Notes under the pieces: generated by a model
Databases searched by the model: none
Seen by the model: only the letters and a program-made list of their open reading frames with translations
What the model was told of the DNA's origin: nothing
Part shown: piece after piece, positions 44,607 to 55,850 of the stretch
Position numbering within the stretch: position 1 is the first letter of the stretch
Layout of the letters: the number at the start of each line of letters is the position of its first letter
Translations under genes and position numbers: made by a program
DNA from: Nematostella vectensis
Taxonomy: Eukaryota > Cnidaria > Anthozoa > Actiniaria > Edwardsiidae
Direction: 5' to 3'
Length of the DNA: 64,000 nt
Assembly (NCBI RefSeq): GCF_932526225.1
Contig: NC_064043.1
Coordinates: forward strand, 10,831,821-10,895,820

Positions 44607-46869
44607 CCCGTCACGTGATTTCTCGAGACCATGTGACATGATCTCGATCACACAGTGCTGTGTTTTGACGTTTAGAATACGCGATGGTAGCACGTCACGT
44701 GATCGTTATTGCATGCTGCACTCGGTATGCCACAATGTCTTTTACGTTATTTGGGATATCCTCAACGTGGTACCGCGTGTCTGGGCGTTCGCTGGGAGTT
44801 CCGTATTGCAGCAGAAACTCTTAGGAGGTCTTCTCGTGAAAGACAGAACCGCTCTAGTAACAGAAGGGGCTGATTCTCGACTTAGTAACCCAGTGGCTTT
44901 ACCGCTATGTTGATAATCAAGCACCATGAGCTTCGTGGCTCGTAGCAATTTCAAAACTCGTCATCTCATTTCCATTGGCAAGAGCTGCTTTACTGCGACG
45001 CACGTAGACCAAGACAAAATTTTAAGAATGCAAACTAGCATGCGAGATTGGCTGTTTTGATTTACACGAACTTTTTAACTAGGTGGATTCCTTGATCTTG
45101 TTCTGATACGCTCTGAAATGTCTCTGCCAAATTGGTTATCTAGTGAGGATGATGCCAATCAGATCAATCTCACGCATTCTAATCGGACTTCTTTACTGTT
45201 AAGGTGTTCACGGTAGCGTGCGTCGCATTGAAAACCGTCGCCATGTTGTTTTACGCAAATGATACAGCAAAGCAAACGCTGAAGAAACTAAAAGCAATAA
45301 CAGTGTAGTAGAACGACCAATCTCATCCAAGGACAAAATGCAATCGAGTACAAATTTTACCTGACCGCTGGATGCGCGGCAGGCTATTTAAAGAGAGCTG
45401 GGTGTGGGGTGATTGGTGTAATTTTGTAGAATACTGTAGTATAGCAAGGGTGTAAAGCGCCTTGAGTGTACAAAGCTAGTTTTTTTGTCGGTGTTCTTGT
45501 GTTATCATTCGAATTTTTTGTAATGCGGACGTGAAGCCATACCGTCGTTACAAGTGGAGGGATGGGCGATTATATATGTTGAAATTACCGGCAAAAGCTC
45601 TAATACGACCCTAACGATCTATTTCTTTTTCGATTTGAAGAGAGGCTGAGGGCTTATTAAAATTTGATTTTCCACCGTTTTGACACCAGGATTGCGGCCC
45701 CCTAGAAATATTTCCGATGTAATAAGCATGTTAAAACAAACGCTTGTCTTTATTGACAAACACGTACATTTTACATTCAAACAAGACAAGAATCGCTGCG
45801 ATTTTCAGAATTCTGTGAACTCGCCCTCATAAATTCCAAGCTACAAAATACATGTTCGCTTCCTTCAGTCAAAATCCTAATTAGCCTACACATTTATGGC
45901 TTCCAACAAAGCTATCTCACTGCAATGCGTCGACCAATCAGAGGGTACAAAACGGTGTTCCGTTAGAATTCAAAATTTGGGAATCGTGCCCAACATATCT
46001 ATTACCCTTTTATATTTTGCCTAAGCCCTGACTGCGTCATTATTAAATCTCTTAGAATTATCAGTGTCAGCGGCAAAGCTATCCATCCCGCGATACAGTA
46101 AATGTTATACACGTTGGAGAAGAATAATGTTTTAAAAGTATCTTCGCACATCGTCTCCCCTCCCCCCATTGCTGCGACCTCAGATTCTGATAACATGGAC
46201 CGTGACGTAAACAGGTTTATAAATACGTTAGCCAATCGGGGAGCGAAATCACAGTCCGCAAAGTTCCTATGCGCCATATACTCTTTTTGCCAAGTGTTGA
46301 CTGGTTATTATCAGTTAGTACGTTGTTGATTGGCCCCTGAACTGTTAATATGGCCTGGGAAGGGCGCGACGTTTTTTTTTTTTTTTTTACTGTACAAATC
46401 TCTATATGCTGTAACTGTTACTGCTATGACACTTGGAAAGGGATGAGAAATGATTGCCAATATTACTCGAAAATGATATATATAATCAAAAGATATGTAG
46501 GAATCACCCCGCATTTCTCATCACTTTTTTATAAAATTGTCGCTCTTTTAACGTTCAGACAAATAAATCGTTTGCTGCATGAAATCGACTTGATGATTTT
46601 GTTTTAAGGCCATATGGTACCCTCCTCTGCTCGCGAAGAAATCGAGGGGACACAGAAAGCTCTAGGCAGGAAGGTATGGCAACAAAAAAAAGCTGGTCCC
46701 TCTGATTTTCCCACAACGTTTAGTAGGATATAGATTTCTTATCGCTTCAACAACACAGCGAGAAATGAGAACACTAACATCCCCTGGCCAAGCTTGTAAT
46801 TTGTACAGGAACCTCACGCATAACGAGGCGTGCTCAGCCACACGACCTTTGTCCATCAGCGTTGTAAGT
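44607..46869. other. raf 3' flank; no gene recognised
   Basis: No clean AATAAA follows the raf stop in the first kilobase; an ATTAAA lies near 45657. Small frames (44380-44913, 46002-46277 minus and others) overlap raf exon 19 or show no domain. A T-run lies at 46371-46388. Confidence 0.35.
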
Positions 46870-47110
46870 TCTGACGTTAACCGAAAGGCTGGTGGTTCAA
46901 GCCCTCCAGAAACCATTATTTGCCACGAGTCAAGTGCTACATTCATCTAACCGAAAGGTTGGTTGTTTGAGCCCACCCCGGGAGGAAATATTTGTTTTTG
47001 CATAGTCTAATGATGTTTTTAAAGTAGTGCCAGTAACATGGTTTCCACCCAAGTCTATGTGGCGCCCGCGATCAAGGTTGGTGGTCCAAGCCACTCGGGA
47101 GCGCAATGTA
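46870..47110 (+). repeat. Three tRNA-like B-box repeats (possible SINE debris)
   Basis: Three related phrases occur about 75-120 bases apart: CCGAAAGGCTGGTGGTTCAA, then CCGAAAGGTTGGTTGTTTGA, then ATCAAGGTTGGTGGTCCAAG, each followed by GCC and a C/G-rich end. GGTTCAAGCC resembles the T-arm/B box of tRNA genes. No full cloverleaf or matching A box could be drawn, so no tRNA is called. Could be a tRNA-derived SINE with multiplied parts. Confidence 0.4.
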
Positions 47111-47397
47111 TATTTTGCATGGTTTAAAAATTCCTTTTGTGGCAGAGAACACTAGAAGTTCCTTAACGGGAAATGGGAAAATCAATATCAACCTAAATGC
47201 ACCCTTAGATTTTGTAAGATTTCTCTTTTGAGCTAATAAACATATGACTTCATGAATAATGTTTCCATTGTTATTCAATAATAAGGCATTTCGAACCGTT
47301 TTACGGTTACCGTTTAACGCCCCCTGTCTGGGGTGAACTCCACCTCATCATCGCGAAAACGAAGGGAAATTTATATGGTTCTATAACTCGAGTGCCT

Positions 47398-47651
47398 TTA
47401 AAGCCGCATTGTCACCAGTTTACTTCCGGTCGATTACGTAAGAATCTCCGATAATTTTTAACGGAAAACACGAAAAATATTTCAAAATATAGAAAGCAGT
47501 GTGTCTATTGGAAGTTTCTTTTAGGATGTGACTGCTAATTTAGAGCGGATGGCCTGTTTAATATTTCGGATTCGAATAGATTCTTTTGTCTTTTAATGGT
47601 TGAGGTTTCCGTCGGACCACCGGAAGTAAACTGGTGACAATTCGGCTTTAA
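47398..47651. mobile_element. MITE, 254 bp, arms of about 34 bp
   Basis: TTTAAAGCCGCATTGTCACC on the left continues into AGTTTACTTCCGG; the right end read backwards agrees with one or two changes. Non-coding centre. Clear terminal inverted repeats; superfamily not determined. Confidence 0.85.
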
Positions 47652-47753
47652 TCCAAAATGCCGATTAATTGGGTCACTTGATTAAGGGAGAGGGCCTAAT
47701 TTAACTTTAGCGTTTGTTGAGATTTACTTTAAAATCAACGGAGCTACGGCGCC

Positions 47754-47870
47754 ATGAATAATTTCTCTATTGTTTTTCTATAATAAGGCATTTTGGATCT
47801 ACACAGATGCAAACGTTCAATATGGGGCAAATTTACCTCATTAACGAAAAACAATAGAAAAATTATTCAT
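47754..47870. mobile_element. MITE, ATGAATAATT family, copy 1
   Basis: ATGAATAATTTCTCTATTGT on the left pairs with ACAATAGAAAAATTATTCAT on the right. Another copy lies at 47998-48121 and a single left end near 47252. Together they show repeated insertion or local duplication of one family. Confidence 0.75.
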
Positions 47871-47997
47871 GATATCAGATATCCATAACCTTCCATCTGA
47901 TTGTCTAATAGCTTCAACTACAAGGACGGTATGAGTAAACCATCGCAATCTTAGATTTTGGAGGATTTTCCCTGGAAATCAAGAGAGATATGGTGTC

Positions 47998-48121
47998 ATG
48001 AATAATTCTCTAATGTCTCTTTGTAATGAGCCATTCTTGCTTGTATCGTACAGCGATTCAACGCTTCTAGACCAGAGTTGAATTTACTTTATTAGTGAAA
48101 AACAAAGGGAAAATTATTCAT
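47998..48121. mobile_element. MITE, ATGAATAATT family, copy 2
   Basis: Same ends as the copy at 47754 (ATGAATAATTCTCTAATGTC on the left, AACAAAGGGAAAATTATTCA on the right) and a similar centre (TCTAGACCAGAGTTGAATTTAC-like), but clearly diverged from it. Confidence 0.7.
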
Positions 48122-49601
48122 AGGTTATGTCTCGAGCACTTTGGATTTGATTGGCTTATAAATTGGGTCACATGATCATGAGAGTGATCCTAATCTGCCA
48201 ATAGCGTGCAAGGGTGTTTCTTGGGAAGTTACAGGAGATATTGCATCGTTAATAATTTTATTTTGTACTTTGACAATGATGCATTGTTGGTACCATAGAA
48301 CACACATCACTTGGCTTGGACGCGAGGGTGTCCGCTTAATAGAGGTACCATTGTATTGCAAGAGAGATTCGGAAACCACCCGGCGATGTGACACTCCAAC
48401 TCGAGAGGTGATTTACAAAAGTGGGATTGTTCAATGGAGGGCGTTTTTACGAAATGGAACAATAATTTTATAGAAAGGAAACCGGGATTCGGCCGAATAT
48501 AAGACAAGGTTTCGATTGCATATTTAGGGGATAGCTAAATGAACGGCCAGAAAAACTGAATCCCATAACAAAAGAGGGAAACGGTGTTCACTCTACCAAT
48601 CCCTTACAAAAAACAGACATTAAAATATTCTATCTTCAAGGATTGGTTCCAAAAATATTAGAACAATTGGCTCCTTTATTTCACGTTGTTACTACTTCCC
48701 TGATGGGACCCGGGTCCATAACCTGATAAACACAAACTCGTCTCTATCGAAATTATAATTATTTAGCATTTGTTATTGATAAAAAAAATTCTATATTTGT
48801 CATATCTTTTTTCCTGTCCAATGAATAAAAGACTAGAGAAACTCGATTCTAGCACCTCAAGGGTCCGCAAATAAAATATTGAGTTTGTGCGGCCCCGAAT
48901 TTAAACCACAAACAAACAAAAAGGCTTCGATTCCGTGAATAAATTATTATGATGATAATGATGACTGTAATGATAATGGTGATGACCTTTCTCTCCGCTA
49001 CACTTTCTATTTATAACCATCTCGGACCGGCGGGCCTTCGTGCTCAGATGATTCCGGTGATCTCCCCTGAACTTCGCTATCGGAGGCCATATTCACCACC
49101 TAAAAAACATACAGTACGATGATGAAAATTCCGCGAGTATGTGATGTATACCCAGATACACCCCTCTGTAACAGACCCGGCTAATCATTTTCTTCGTTTT
49201 TTGGGGGGAACTCGCCGGGTTTAAAATTTCCACCGGGTCAACTAATTTTTATTTACCGCCGGTCACTTAACTTACCCGTCGGATAAGAGAGAAATTGTTA
49301 GGGTTGATTTAAAAATTTTACCGGGTGCCGCGGAGGCTGAAAGCTCGTCGTGTAGGCCGATAATTTCCGCCGGGTCGGGTTTCGCCGGGTATGTTATCTG
49401 TGTCCAGATAGATATTTGCTCCAATCAAAAACCAACGGCAGCCTTAAGGCGCCACGATATCATGGCAAATAAGAGCCGTGCTTGCCTCTGTCGTGCACTT
49501 TGCCAGTTGTGAAATTATCGTAAATAATCATTTCAAAGTGTCGGTAATTCCCGAGGGTGAATGTCGTCGAGGGTGGCGAAAAGCATTGAGGGTACAATTT
49601 T
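48122..49601. other. No gene recognised
   Basis: Contains a short ATG/ATA-rich microsatellite near 48945-48985 and repeated CCGCCGGGT-type phrases at 49210-49390. Frames at 48176-48507 overlap on opposite strands and show no domain. Confidence 0.4.
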
Positions 49602-49713
49602 CCATCCTCGGGGACCCAGGGAGTACTGAGAGTAAACAAGCGTAACGCCAGACTCGCGCTCGTTACGCTCAGCGCACGTTTCCGCTCAGTACGCCCTGGG
49701 TCCCTGAGGATGG
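49602..49713. mobile_element. Short MITE, CCATCCTCGGGGACCCAGGG ends
   Basis: The left end CCATCCTCGGGGACCCAGGG pairs with the right end CCCTGGGTCCCTGAGGATGG with one mismatch, with an inner GTACT/AGTAC stem, 112 bases in all. The arms resemble those of the palindromic element at 23632. Confidence 0.8.
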
Positions 49714-50648
49714 CAATTTTCTAGAATTATAGTCGGCTATACTGAAATTTCACAACAAAGAAAACCTGTAGGATATACCATGATGGTCCGTAAACCTGTG
49801 TGCCATATTTGTTTTCATGTTATTCATGATAATGTGTGACGCTTACGAACTCACTGGAGCTTCATGATAGTGACGTTTTACATTCTCTATACATCCAATG
49901 CGATGCCAGGCCCGGATTTTTCTTGGAAGGGTGAGAAATCCGAAAAAGTGGGCCTATTTTTTTTTTTGGGGGGGGGGGGGGGGGGTGGGAGGGGGGAGAG
50001 AGTTTTCTGACCACCCCCGAAAGAACAAAATGGATTGATGACATACCAGAGTAACCTAGCTTATGCTTTATAGTTTTGTTTACAACTAGCACGTCTGTTG
50101 AGAACGGAAAATGGGCTTTCTGCCGTTGTGGGGGGTGCATCCCTGCTGGGTACAGGCCTGGATGCCAACATATTTCAAGGTCCACGTGAAAAGGCATATT
50201 CCCGAGAATGACGATCGGAAGTAAACTATATTATGCACATCTTTTGAAACAAGTGTTTCAATATCGCGTTTTGATTCCTTCGCAACGGAAAATAAAAAAA
50301 GTGAAACTTTGTCAACAATAATAACCAATGACAAAACTATTATGATAGGGAAGACCTAAAAGGCTGTTGAATCCATGATTGTGCAATTTTAGTATCGGTA
50401 TTTTCGCCTAAGGCACGAGCTATTAGCGAATGATAACGTCGGAGGCACTCAACTTGATTGATGATAATTGGCAAAAAGACAATGCCGCTTTGTTTTTCGT
50501 AGTTCTGACGCTTTTCCGCTTTGCTGTTTATTACAACTAACAAGGTCAAGTAGATAGGCAATGATTTTTTTTAAAACAGAACCTGAAGAACTCTGTGCTT
50601 TCGATTGTTTCATGCAGACAAACTAAAAAATTGTCACAGATATTTTCC
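49714..50648. other. No gene recognised; long G-run
   Basis: A T-run followed by a G-run lies at about 49959-49985. The minus-strand frame 49862-50197 crosses this run and is not credible. Minus-strand frame 50340-50561 has no domain. Confidence 0.4.
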
Positions 50649-50796
50649 CAGGTGCGGATCCAGACTATTGCAATTGAGCAAATGCTCCACTCAGACTTGA
50701 GGGAATTGATTCATTTTCCTCACATAGCTTATTTTTTCTTATCTTTATTCTGCATCTATGCTCTACAGTCAGATGTTTTTCCTGGATCCGCCCCTG
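50649..50796. mobile_element. MITE with CAGG(T/G)GCGGATCCAG ends
   Basis: Left CAGGTGCGGATCCAG and right end read backwards, CAGGGGCGGATCCAG, differ at one base. TTTCC stands directly before and after, which would be a 5-base target duplication. 148 bases, non-coding. Confidence 0.75.
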
Positions 50797-50969
50797 TTTC
50801 CTATTATAATTATTCTATATTTATATATCATATTTTGCTTATATATTGCTAACATGTTGCTATCATTTATTGTAAATTTTTTTACAGGACATTTTTTTTT
50901 GTTGCTTAAGTTCCACCATGAAGTTACACCATGACGCTTCACCGACGAACAAAATAGAGAAACTTGTCA

Positions 50970-51002
50970 ATTATCATCATCATCATCATCATCATCGTCA
51001 TT

Positions 51003-51042
<40 letters not shown>

Positions 51043-51130
51043 ACATCATCGTCATCATCATCATCGTCATCGTCGTCGTCGTCGCCGTCGCCGTCGTCGT
51101 CGTCGTAGTCATCATCATCATCGCCATTAT
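50970..51130. repeat. Trinucleotide microsatellite (CAT/CGT/CGC)
   Basis: About 160 bases of TCA, TCG and CCG-type triplets. It opens frames of repeated His/Arg, or Ile/Val, on both strands; these follow from the repeat and are not called as coding. Confidence 0.95.
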
Positions 51131-51414
51131 CAGCATAAGGAAATCATTATCATCACCCTAATCACCCCCATTTTTATTATTACTGTGTTCATCGTAGTAA
51201 TACGTGTTTTTGATTAGTAATGTATCCTTTGGCTACAAGCATGTGTTAAGTTCGGAAATCAGCTAACATTAAACAGATGTTATAAAAAACATCATAAATT
51301 AACTTGAAATATTTTATACCTCCACTGATTTGCTATTCAAACATATTCAAGTAAACTCCATGAGTATCGATTGCGTAACAAAATCGAAAACATTATGTAT
51401 GAAAAAGACAAAGC

Positions 51415-51507
51415 TAGCCTGCTAGCCGGCTCTCCGGAGATTCGGGATCCCTGTGATCTTTCTCGCCACAGGGATCTCGAATCTCCGGAGAGCCGGCTAG
51501 TAGGCTA
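51415..51507. mobile_element. MITE with 40-bp arms
   Basis: TAGCCTGCTAGCCGGCTCTC begins a 40-base arm that pairs with the right end (ending 51507) with two mismatches, leaving an 11-13-base loop. A partial copy of the same arm appears near 29537. Confidence 0.88.
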
Positions 51508-51576
51508 AGACGAAGCATGCCTAGAGCGGAAAAAAGTTAAAGAGCCCCTGTGAGCGCTTTCATCAACTCGAGTTCG

Positions 51577-52820
51577 TAGATCTCTTATCCCTAGTATTCG
51601 TGCAGGTTACTCCATACTACTTCATGCAAAGAGAATACGTCAAGGACCATTGCCTTCGCTACGCCAGCTTAACAAGTCAGGACCACAACCAGAACTTAAA
51701 TATCGACTGAGGATTCTAAATCCCATCTGTTTTAGGCCGACCGTAAGATACGGCATTGCACGGTATACCTAGCGGCACCACAAACTGCAGGACACGGCGA
51801 ATGTTATGCTGTATTCACACCAAAACCATGTTTAAATAAACAAGGTTTTTCTTTGCCTGATAACTTGCCAAGTTTTTAATTGTGTTTAATTCTTACTAGC
51901 TAAATGATCACTTATGTACAGCACAGTCTATTCAGTTTTGTTCTTGGTTCTGTCCACTCTTGGGAGATTGAGATTTGAACCAGTTTAATTAAACCACCTT
52001 TAAACTGGTTTAAGTGCTGGTGTGAATGCGGTATTAGACTTACAGATTTGCGTGTTACGTGTAGTTTCTGCAGTATAAGTAGATAAGTAAAGTCAGTAAT
52101 CCAGCTTCGGGAATGTACTGAACAAAAGGTGATTTCTACCTATTGGGCATTTGCCCTTCGCACGGATTTAAGGTGATGGCAACGATGACATCGGGTAGTT
52201 TGTAGTACAAAACAACAAACAATAACAACGTAGAATCATTAATTTTATGTCATTTAAAACGCTTACAACTTGATTATCCATTAATTTTAAAAAGGACTTT
52301 GTAATATTTTGACTTTTCGGTTATACCGGTGCTATATAGAATTTTACTTACATGTTAACAACAAAAACTAATACCTTTACTATAAATCACTATTAAAAAT
52401 GGCAAAGGTGAATAGCATGAGACGGGCTACTAAAACACTTAAAAACAATCGATGAGTCAATAACACCCATACACTTAATCACGGGTGTTTTCTGTCGCGT
52501 GATGTTGTAACGGCGTTAAAGCGTTATAAACGAGCTTTCATTAAGCGTTTTCATTAATCATGATTGTTTTGTCATTTTGTAACGGCGTAAACAGAGTTAT
52601 AAACGAGTTTTTAGGACTACGGAGTACTATCAATAAAAAAAAATAGAATAAACGGCGATAACGAAAAAAGTAAAAAAATAAATAAAAATAAAATAATATA
52701 GTGTACTTGGACCTTGTAGCGTCTTGACCGCATAATCTGATAATGGCTGATGTATCGGAATTCGCGTGATTTAAAAACGCTCCATCGATGCCTATTAAAA
52801 GGAACGCAATTTTTTATTAC
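51577..52820. repeat. Local duplication, copy A
   Basis: Shares blocks with 54939-55850: AGTATTCGTGCAGGT, AAGGACCATTGCCTTCGCTA (extending to CGCCAGCTTAACA), GCACGGTATACC, AGCGGCACCACAAAC, CAGTAATCCAG and GATGTATCGGAATTCGCGTG, in the same order. The stretch after GTGCAG is open in two frames in both copies. Function unknown. Copy A carries an extra inverted-repeat insert at 51804-52036. Confidence 0.75.
51804..52036. mobile_element. MITE inserted in duplication copy A
   Basis: TTATGCTGTATTCACACCA on the left pairs with TGGTGTGAATGCGGTATTA on the right (read backwards nearly the same), with an inner TTTAAA-rich stem. It is absent from copy B at the matching place. Confidence 0.7.
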
Positions 52821-53057
52821 CAAAATTTTAGAGCTTGCTCCAACCTTCCCCCCCCCCCCCCCCCCGCACACACACACACTTCATTTTCCTAGCCGTGTAG
52901 GGCTACACGTGGGTTACACTTTTCTAGAGACATACTTTAAGGCTTCATGTATTAGGTGTCTCCATACACCCTTTTGTATGTTGTTCCTGTATCTGTTTTT
53001 TGACATTTGATTATTTATTGACTAAAGTAAATTTTTTTAGTACGAGGGTTATTCAGG
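52821..53057. other. Spacer with C-run; no gene recognised
   Basis: A C-run and CA repeat at 52849-52878 lie in it. Just before, 52500-52620 holds two copies of TTGTAACGGCGT(T)AAA followed by GTTATAAACGAG, a small tandem duplication. Confidence 0.45.
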
Positions 53058-53181
53058 GGCCGGTTCCTAGAAAGCTGTTAAGCGCTAACTCAGGGATAAA
53101 TACGGCTATCTTGATATTTGATTGAATAGAAAAGGGCATTTATCCCTGGGTTAGCGTTAGCTTGCTTTCTAGGAACCAGGC
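53058..53181. mobile_element. MITE with CCGGTTCCTAGAAAGC ends
   Basis: GGTTCCTAGAAAGCTGTTAA on the left pairs, with a few changes, with the right end that reads GCTTTCTAGGAACC; the inner stem AGGGATAAAT/ATTTATCCCT extends the arms to about 45 bases. 124 bases, non-coding. Confidence 0.8.
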
Positions 53182-54938
53182 AGTAGCAGAGGGCGGGGCA
53201 CGCCCCCTTATATTTTTACAAATTAATAAAAGGGAATGAAATATCTTTTAATGTTCTGTACCGTACCTTCCCACTAATATTCGAGGCCTGCTACATCACT
53301 GTTATAACCAAGATTTTTTCGAGATACACCTAAGAACATAGAACTATATATGGGGCACCCAATTCCCATGTAAATTACTCCATATAAGTGTTCTACCTGA
53401 AATAGGAAATAAAGTCTCGTTAATTGTATTCTAACTCTCGAAATAAGGAGGAGAACTTTTTGTTTTATGTTGGCGTTAATACATCCCTAAACCTTCAAAA
53501 CAGACTCTTAAACCTTCTCTCTTAATACATTGCGCTTACAAAAAGAATCATAGTCGAAATAAAGCTAGAACGACAGAGGAAATCAATGGCATGAAATTTT
53601 CCAATTCTCAATATATAAGCTCAAGATTCCACATACAAGGAGTTCCTCTGAGCAAAAGCTTAATTCCAAATTTTAAAGAAATTTTGATATGAAATTTAGA
53701 TATAAGCGAGCAAAGTTGGCTTAATTTCTGATCAGAGCCCGACTTCTCCCTAAAAACGAGGAGAATTCATAATTTGAACATTTGAAAATTGCACTTCCAG
53801 CCTCATATCTCGAAGACGAATCCATTAGAAAAAATACTTTTTAATATGTTGGTTTACATAACATAAGGAACCTCTATGCAAAAATTCACGCTTACCAAAC
53901 TAAACCAGACCTTATTTTGGGATAACTTGCCATTTTTTGCTCTATCAACTAGCACACCTAGGGTTAAGGGCTTTTAAACAGCTGGTGGTTGGCGCTCTCG
54001 ACGAGTAATGGTCAGGCTTTGGACTTGGGTTATTAACATGGCACTCAGAAACCTACTGAGTTAACAACTATTGACATTGTTGTGTAGGGTTTGGGTCTGT
54101 GGATAATTGTACTGAACAGTGCCGAACACATGCCAAAAATCTAAATGCCATCAGCTATTTTTAATCAATAAAATAATAAATCCATTGTAACAGTTTCCTT
54201 TGAGTTATGCGTTTCTTTGTTTTGTTGCAGACATTATGGCGAACGTCATTGTGAGGCAAAGCGAAATAAATATTGCACTTCATATTGTATATACTTCCTC
54301 GGGCCTAAAAAAGGACTAGCTTTTTGTCAGCATAGAGAAAAAAGACAACAGAAAAGATATTATTATCAAGAATTGAATTGTCATCATTATCATCGCAATA
54401 TTGTCATCGGCATCATCATTTCGTTGACACATCATCATCATGTGACAACCATAAATGCTCAACATGAGCTTTTGTTTCCCACACACATTCAAGGTAGGAA
54501 AAGTATCTATTTTTATCTACATTTTCGTGACTCCCACATTTCCCTTTACGTAGGTTATTGACGATATCAAATATGATTACAAAAGAATGTGGGAAGTGAC
54601 GCAAAACCTTGCATGAAAGCGTTCCTTGCCTCCTTTAGAGCTTGATAAGAACCTCTTGTTATCATGAGATTAAAAAAAGTGCCATATATTAAAAACAAAT
54701 AATAATACCCGCTATAAGGGCACTTTCAATAGTGCAGCCTTTTAATTCCAAATTTGGACTATTTAAACCGGTTACACAAAGCTCTGTTTGTGCGATTCCT
54801 ATTAGTGTTTATCTATTCAAAAGGATAATGGATTGCATGAGAAAATTCAAGCATGTATTTATCTAAAGAAGGGGCGAATGCTTACAGCCGGGTAAATGTT
54901 TAAAGCAACAAGAGTGCACATCAATTAGTCATCTAGAA
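53182..54938. other. No firm gene; one Cys-rich exon-like frame
   Basis: At 54231, after a strong acceptor (TTTGTTTTGTTGCAG), a frame reads HYGERHCEAKRNKYCTSYC and continues basic and Cys-containing to about 54400. It could be an exon, but no donor or partner exon is clear, so it is only noted here. A CAT-rich stretch follows at 54375-54440. Confidence 0.25.
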
Positions 54939-55850
54939 GCTGTCTTATCTCTAGTATTCGTGCAGGTAACTCCATGGTACTTCATGCAACGAGAATATGC
55001 CAAGGACCATTGCCTTCGCTACGCCAGCTTAACACATTACCACAAACAGAACTGAAATCTACAGGGCGGCCGTAAGACACCGCACCGCACGGTATACCAA
55101 GCGGCACCACAAACCGCGGGACGCGGCGAATGTTGGCGGGAATAATGCACGTGCATCTAATGCATTTTCGTGTTGGAAAAGTATTGCGATGGAAACTTTT
55201 TGTTTGTGCGTGCTTACAGATTCGTGTATTACGTGTAGTAAAGTGAATTAGTAAATGTCAGTAATCCAGGCTTTGGTAAATGTACCCGACAAGAATTGAT
55301 TTCTAACTACTGAGCACTTGCCCTTCGCTCGGAATGAAGAGCTGATGTTAGCCACTCGTTGTTTTAATTTATAATAGGAACACAATTTATTTGAGGAAAT
55401 TTCGACGTTTCTTGATAAACAAAGTTTTATAGCTACATTACACAATTATATGTTTCATGAAGAAACAAGCCATTGAAGTCCAAGTTTTGAAATTCGCCCA
55501 GCAATGAAAAAAAATATATATAAAACCTAACTATAACTAACTATAAAGAGTCATGCATTGTAAATGAGTTATTGCCCAAACCTATGACCAAGGGGTATTA
55601 CCAATCATAGAAAGAAAATAAAAGAGAATGCAAGAAAAAAGTGTGTGAAACAAGTTTTAAAAACGCGAGATGGCAAGTGTTTATTTGTGATAGTCTCAGG
55701 AGTTGTGGCGTCTTGTTATTAACGGTTGATGTATCGGAATTCGCGTGAAATGGCCCTCAGGCTAGTGGGCTGCAAGTACGCTTCATCGAGGCCTAGCAAA
55801 ACATAACGGAATCACTTTAAACATGGCCAAAATAACCACAGCTTTGGAAA
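54939..55850. repeat. Local duplication, copy B
   Basis: Same ordered blocks as 51577-52820, about 3.0-3.4 kb downstream in the same orientation, with frequent single-base differences and length changes in the spacers. It lacks the insert seen at 51804-52036. Confidence 0.75.

Noticed and set aside
46870-46990. Functional tRNA gene
   Set aside because: B-box likeness only; no acceptor stem, A box or anticodon arm could be paired.
49862-50197. Minus-strand Pro-rich frame
   Set aside because: Its Pro run is the translation of a long G/C run.
50918-51217. His/Arg-rich frame and opposite-strand Met/Thr-rich frame
   Set aside because: Both are translations of a trinucleotide microsatellite.
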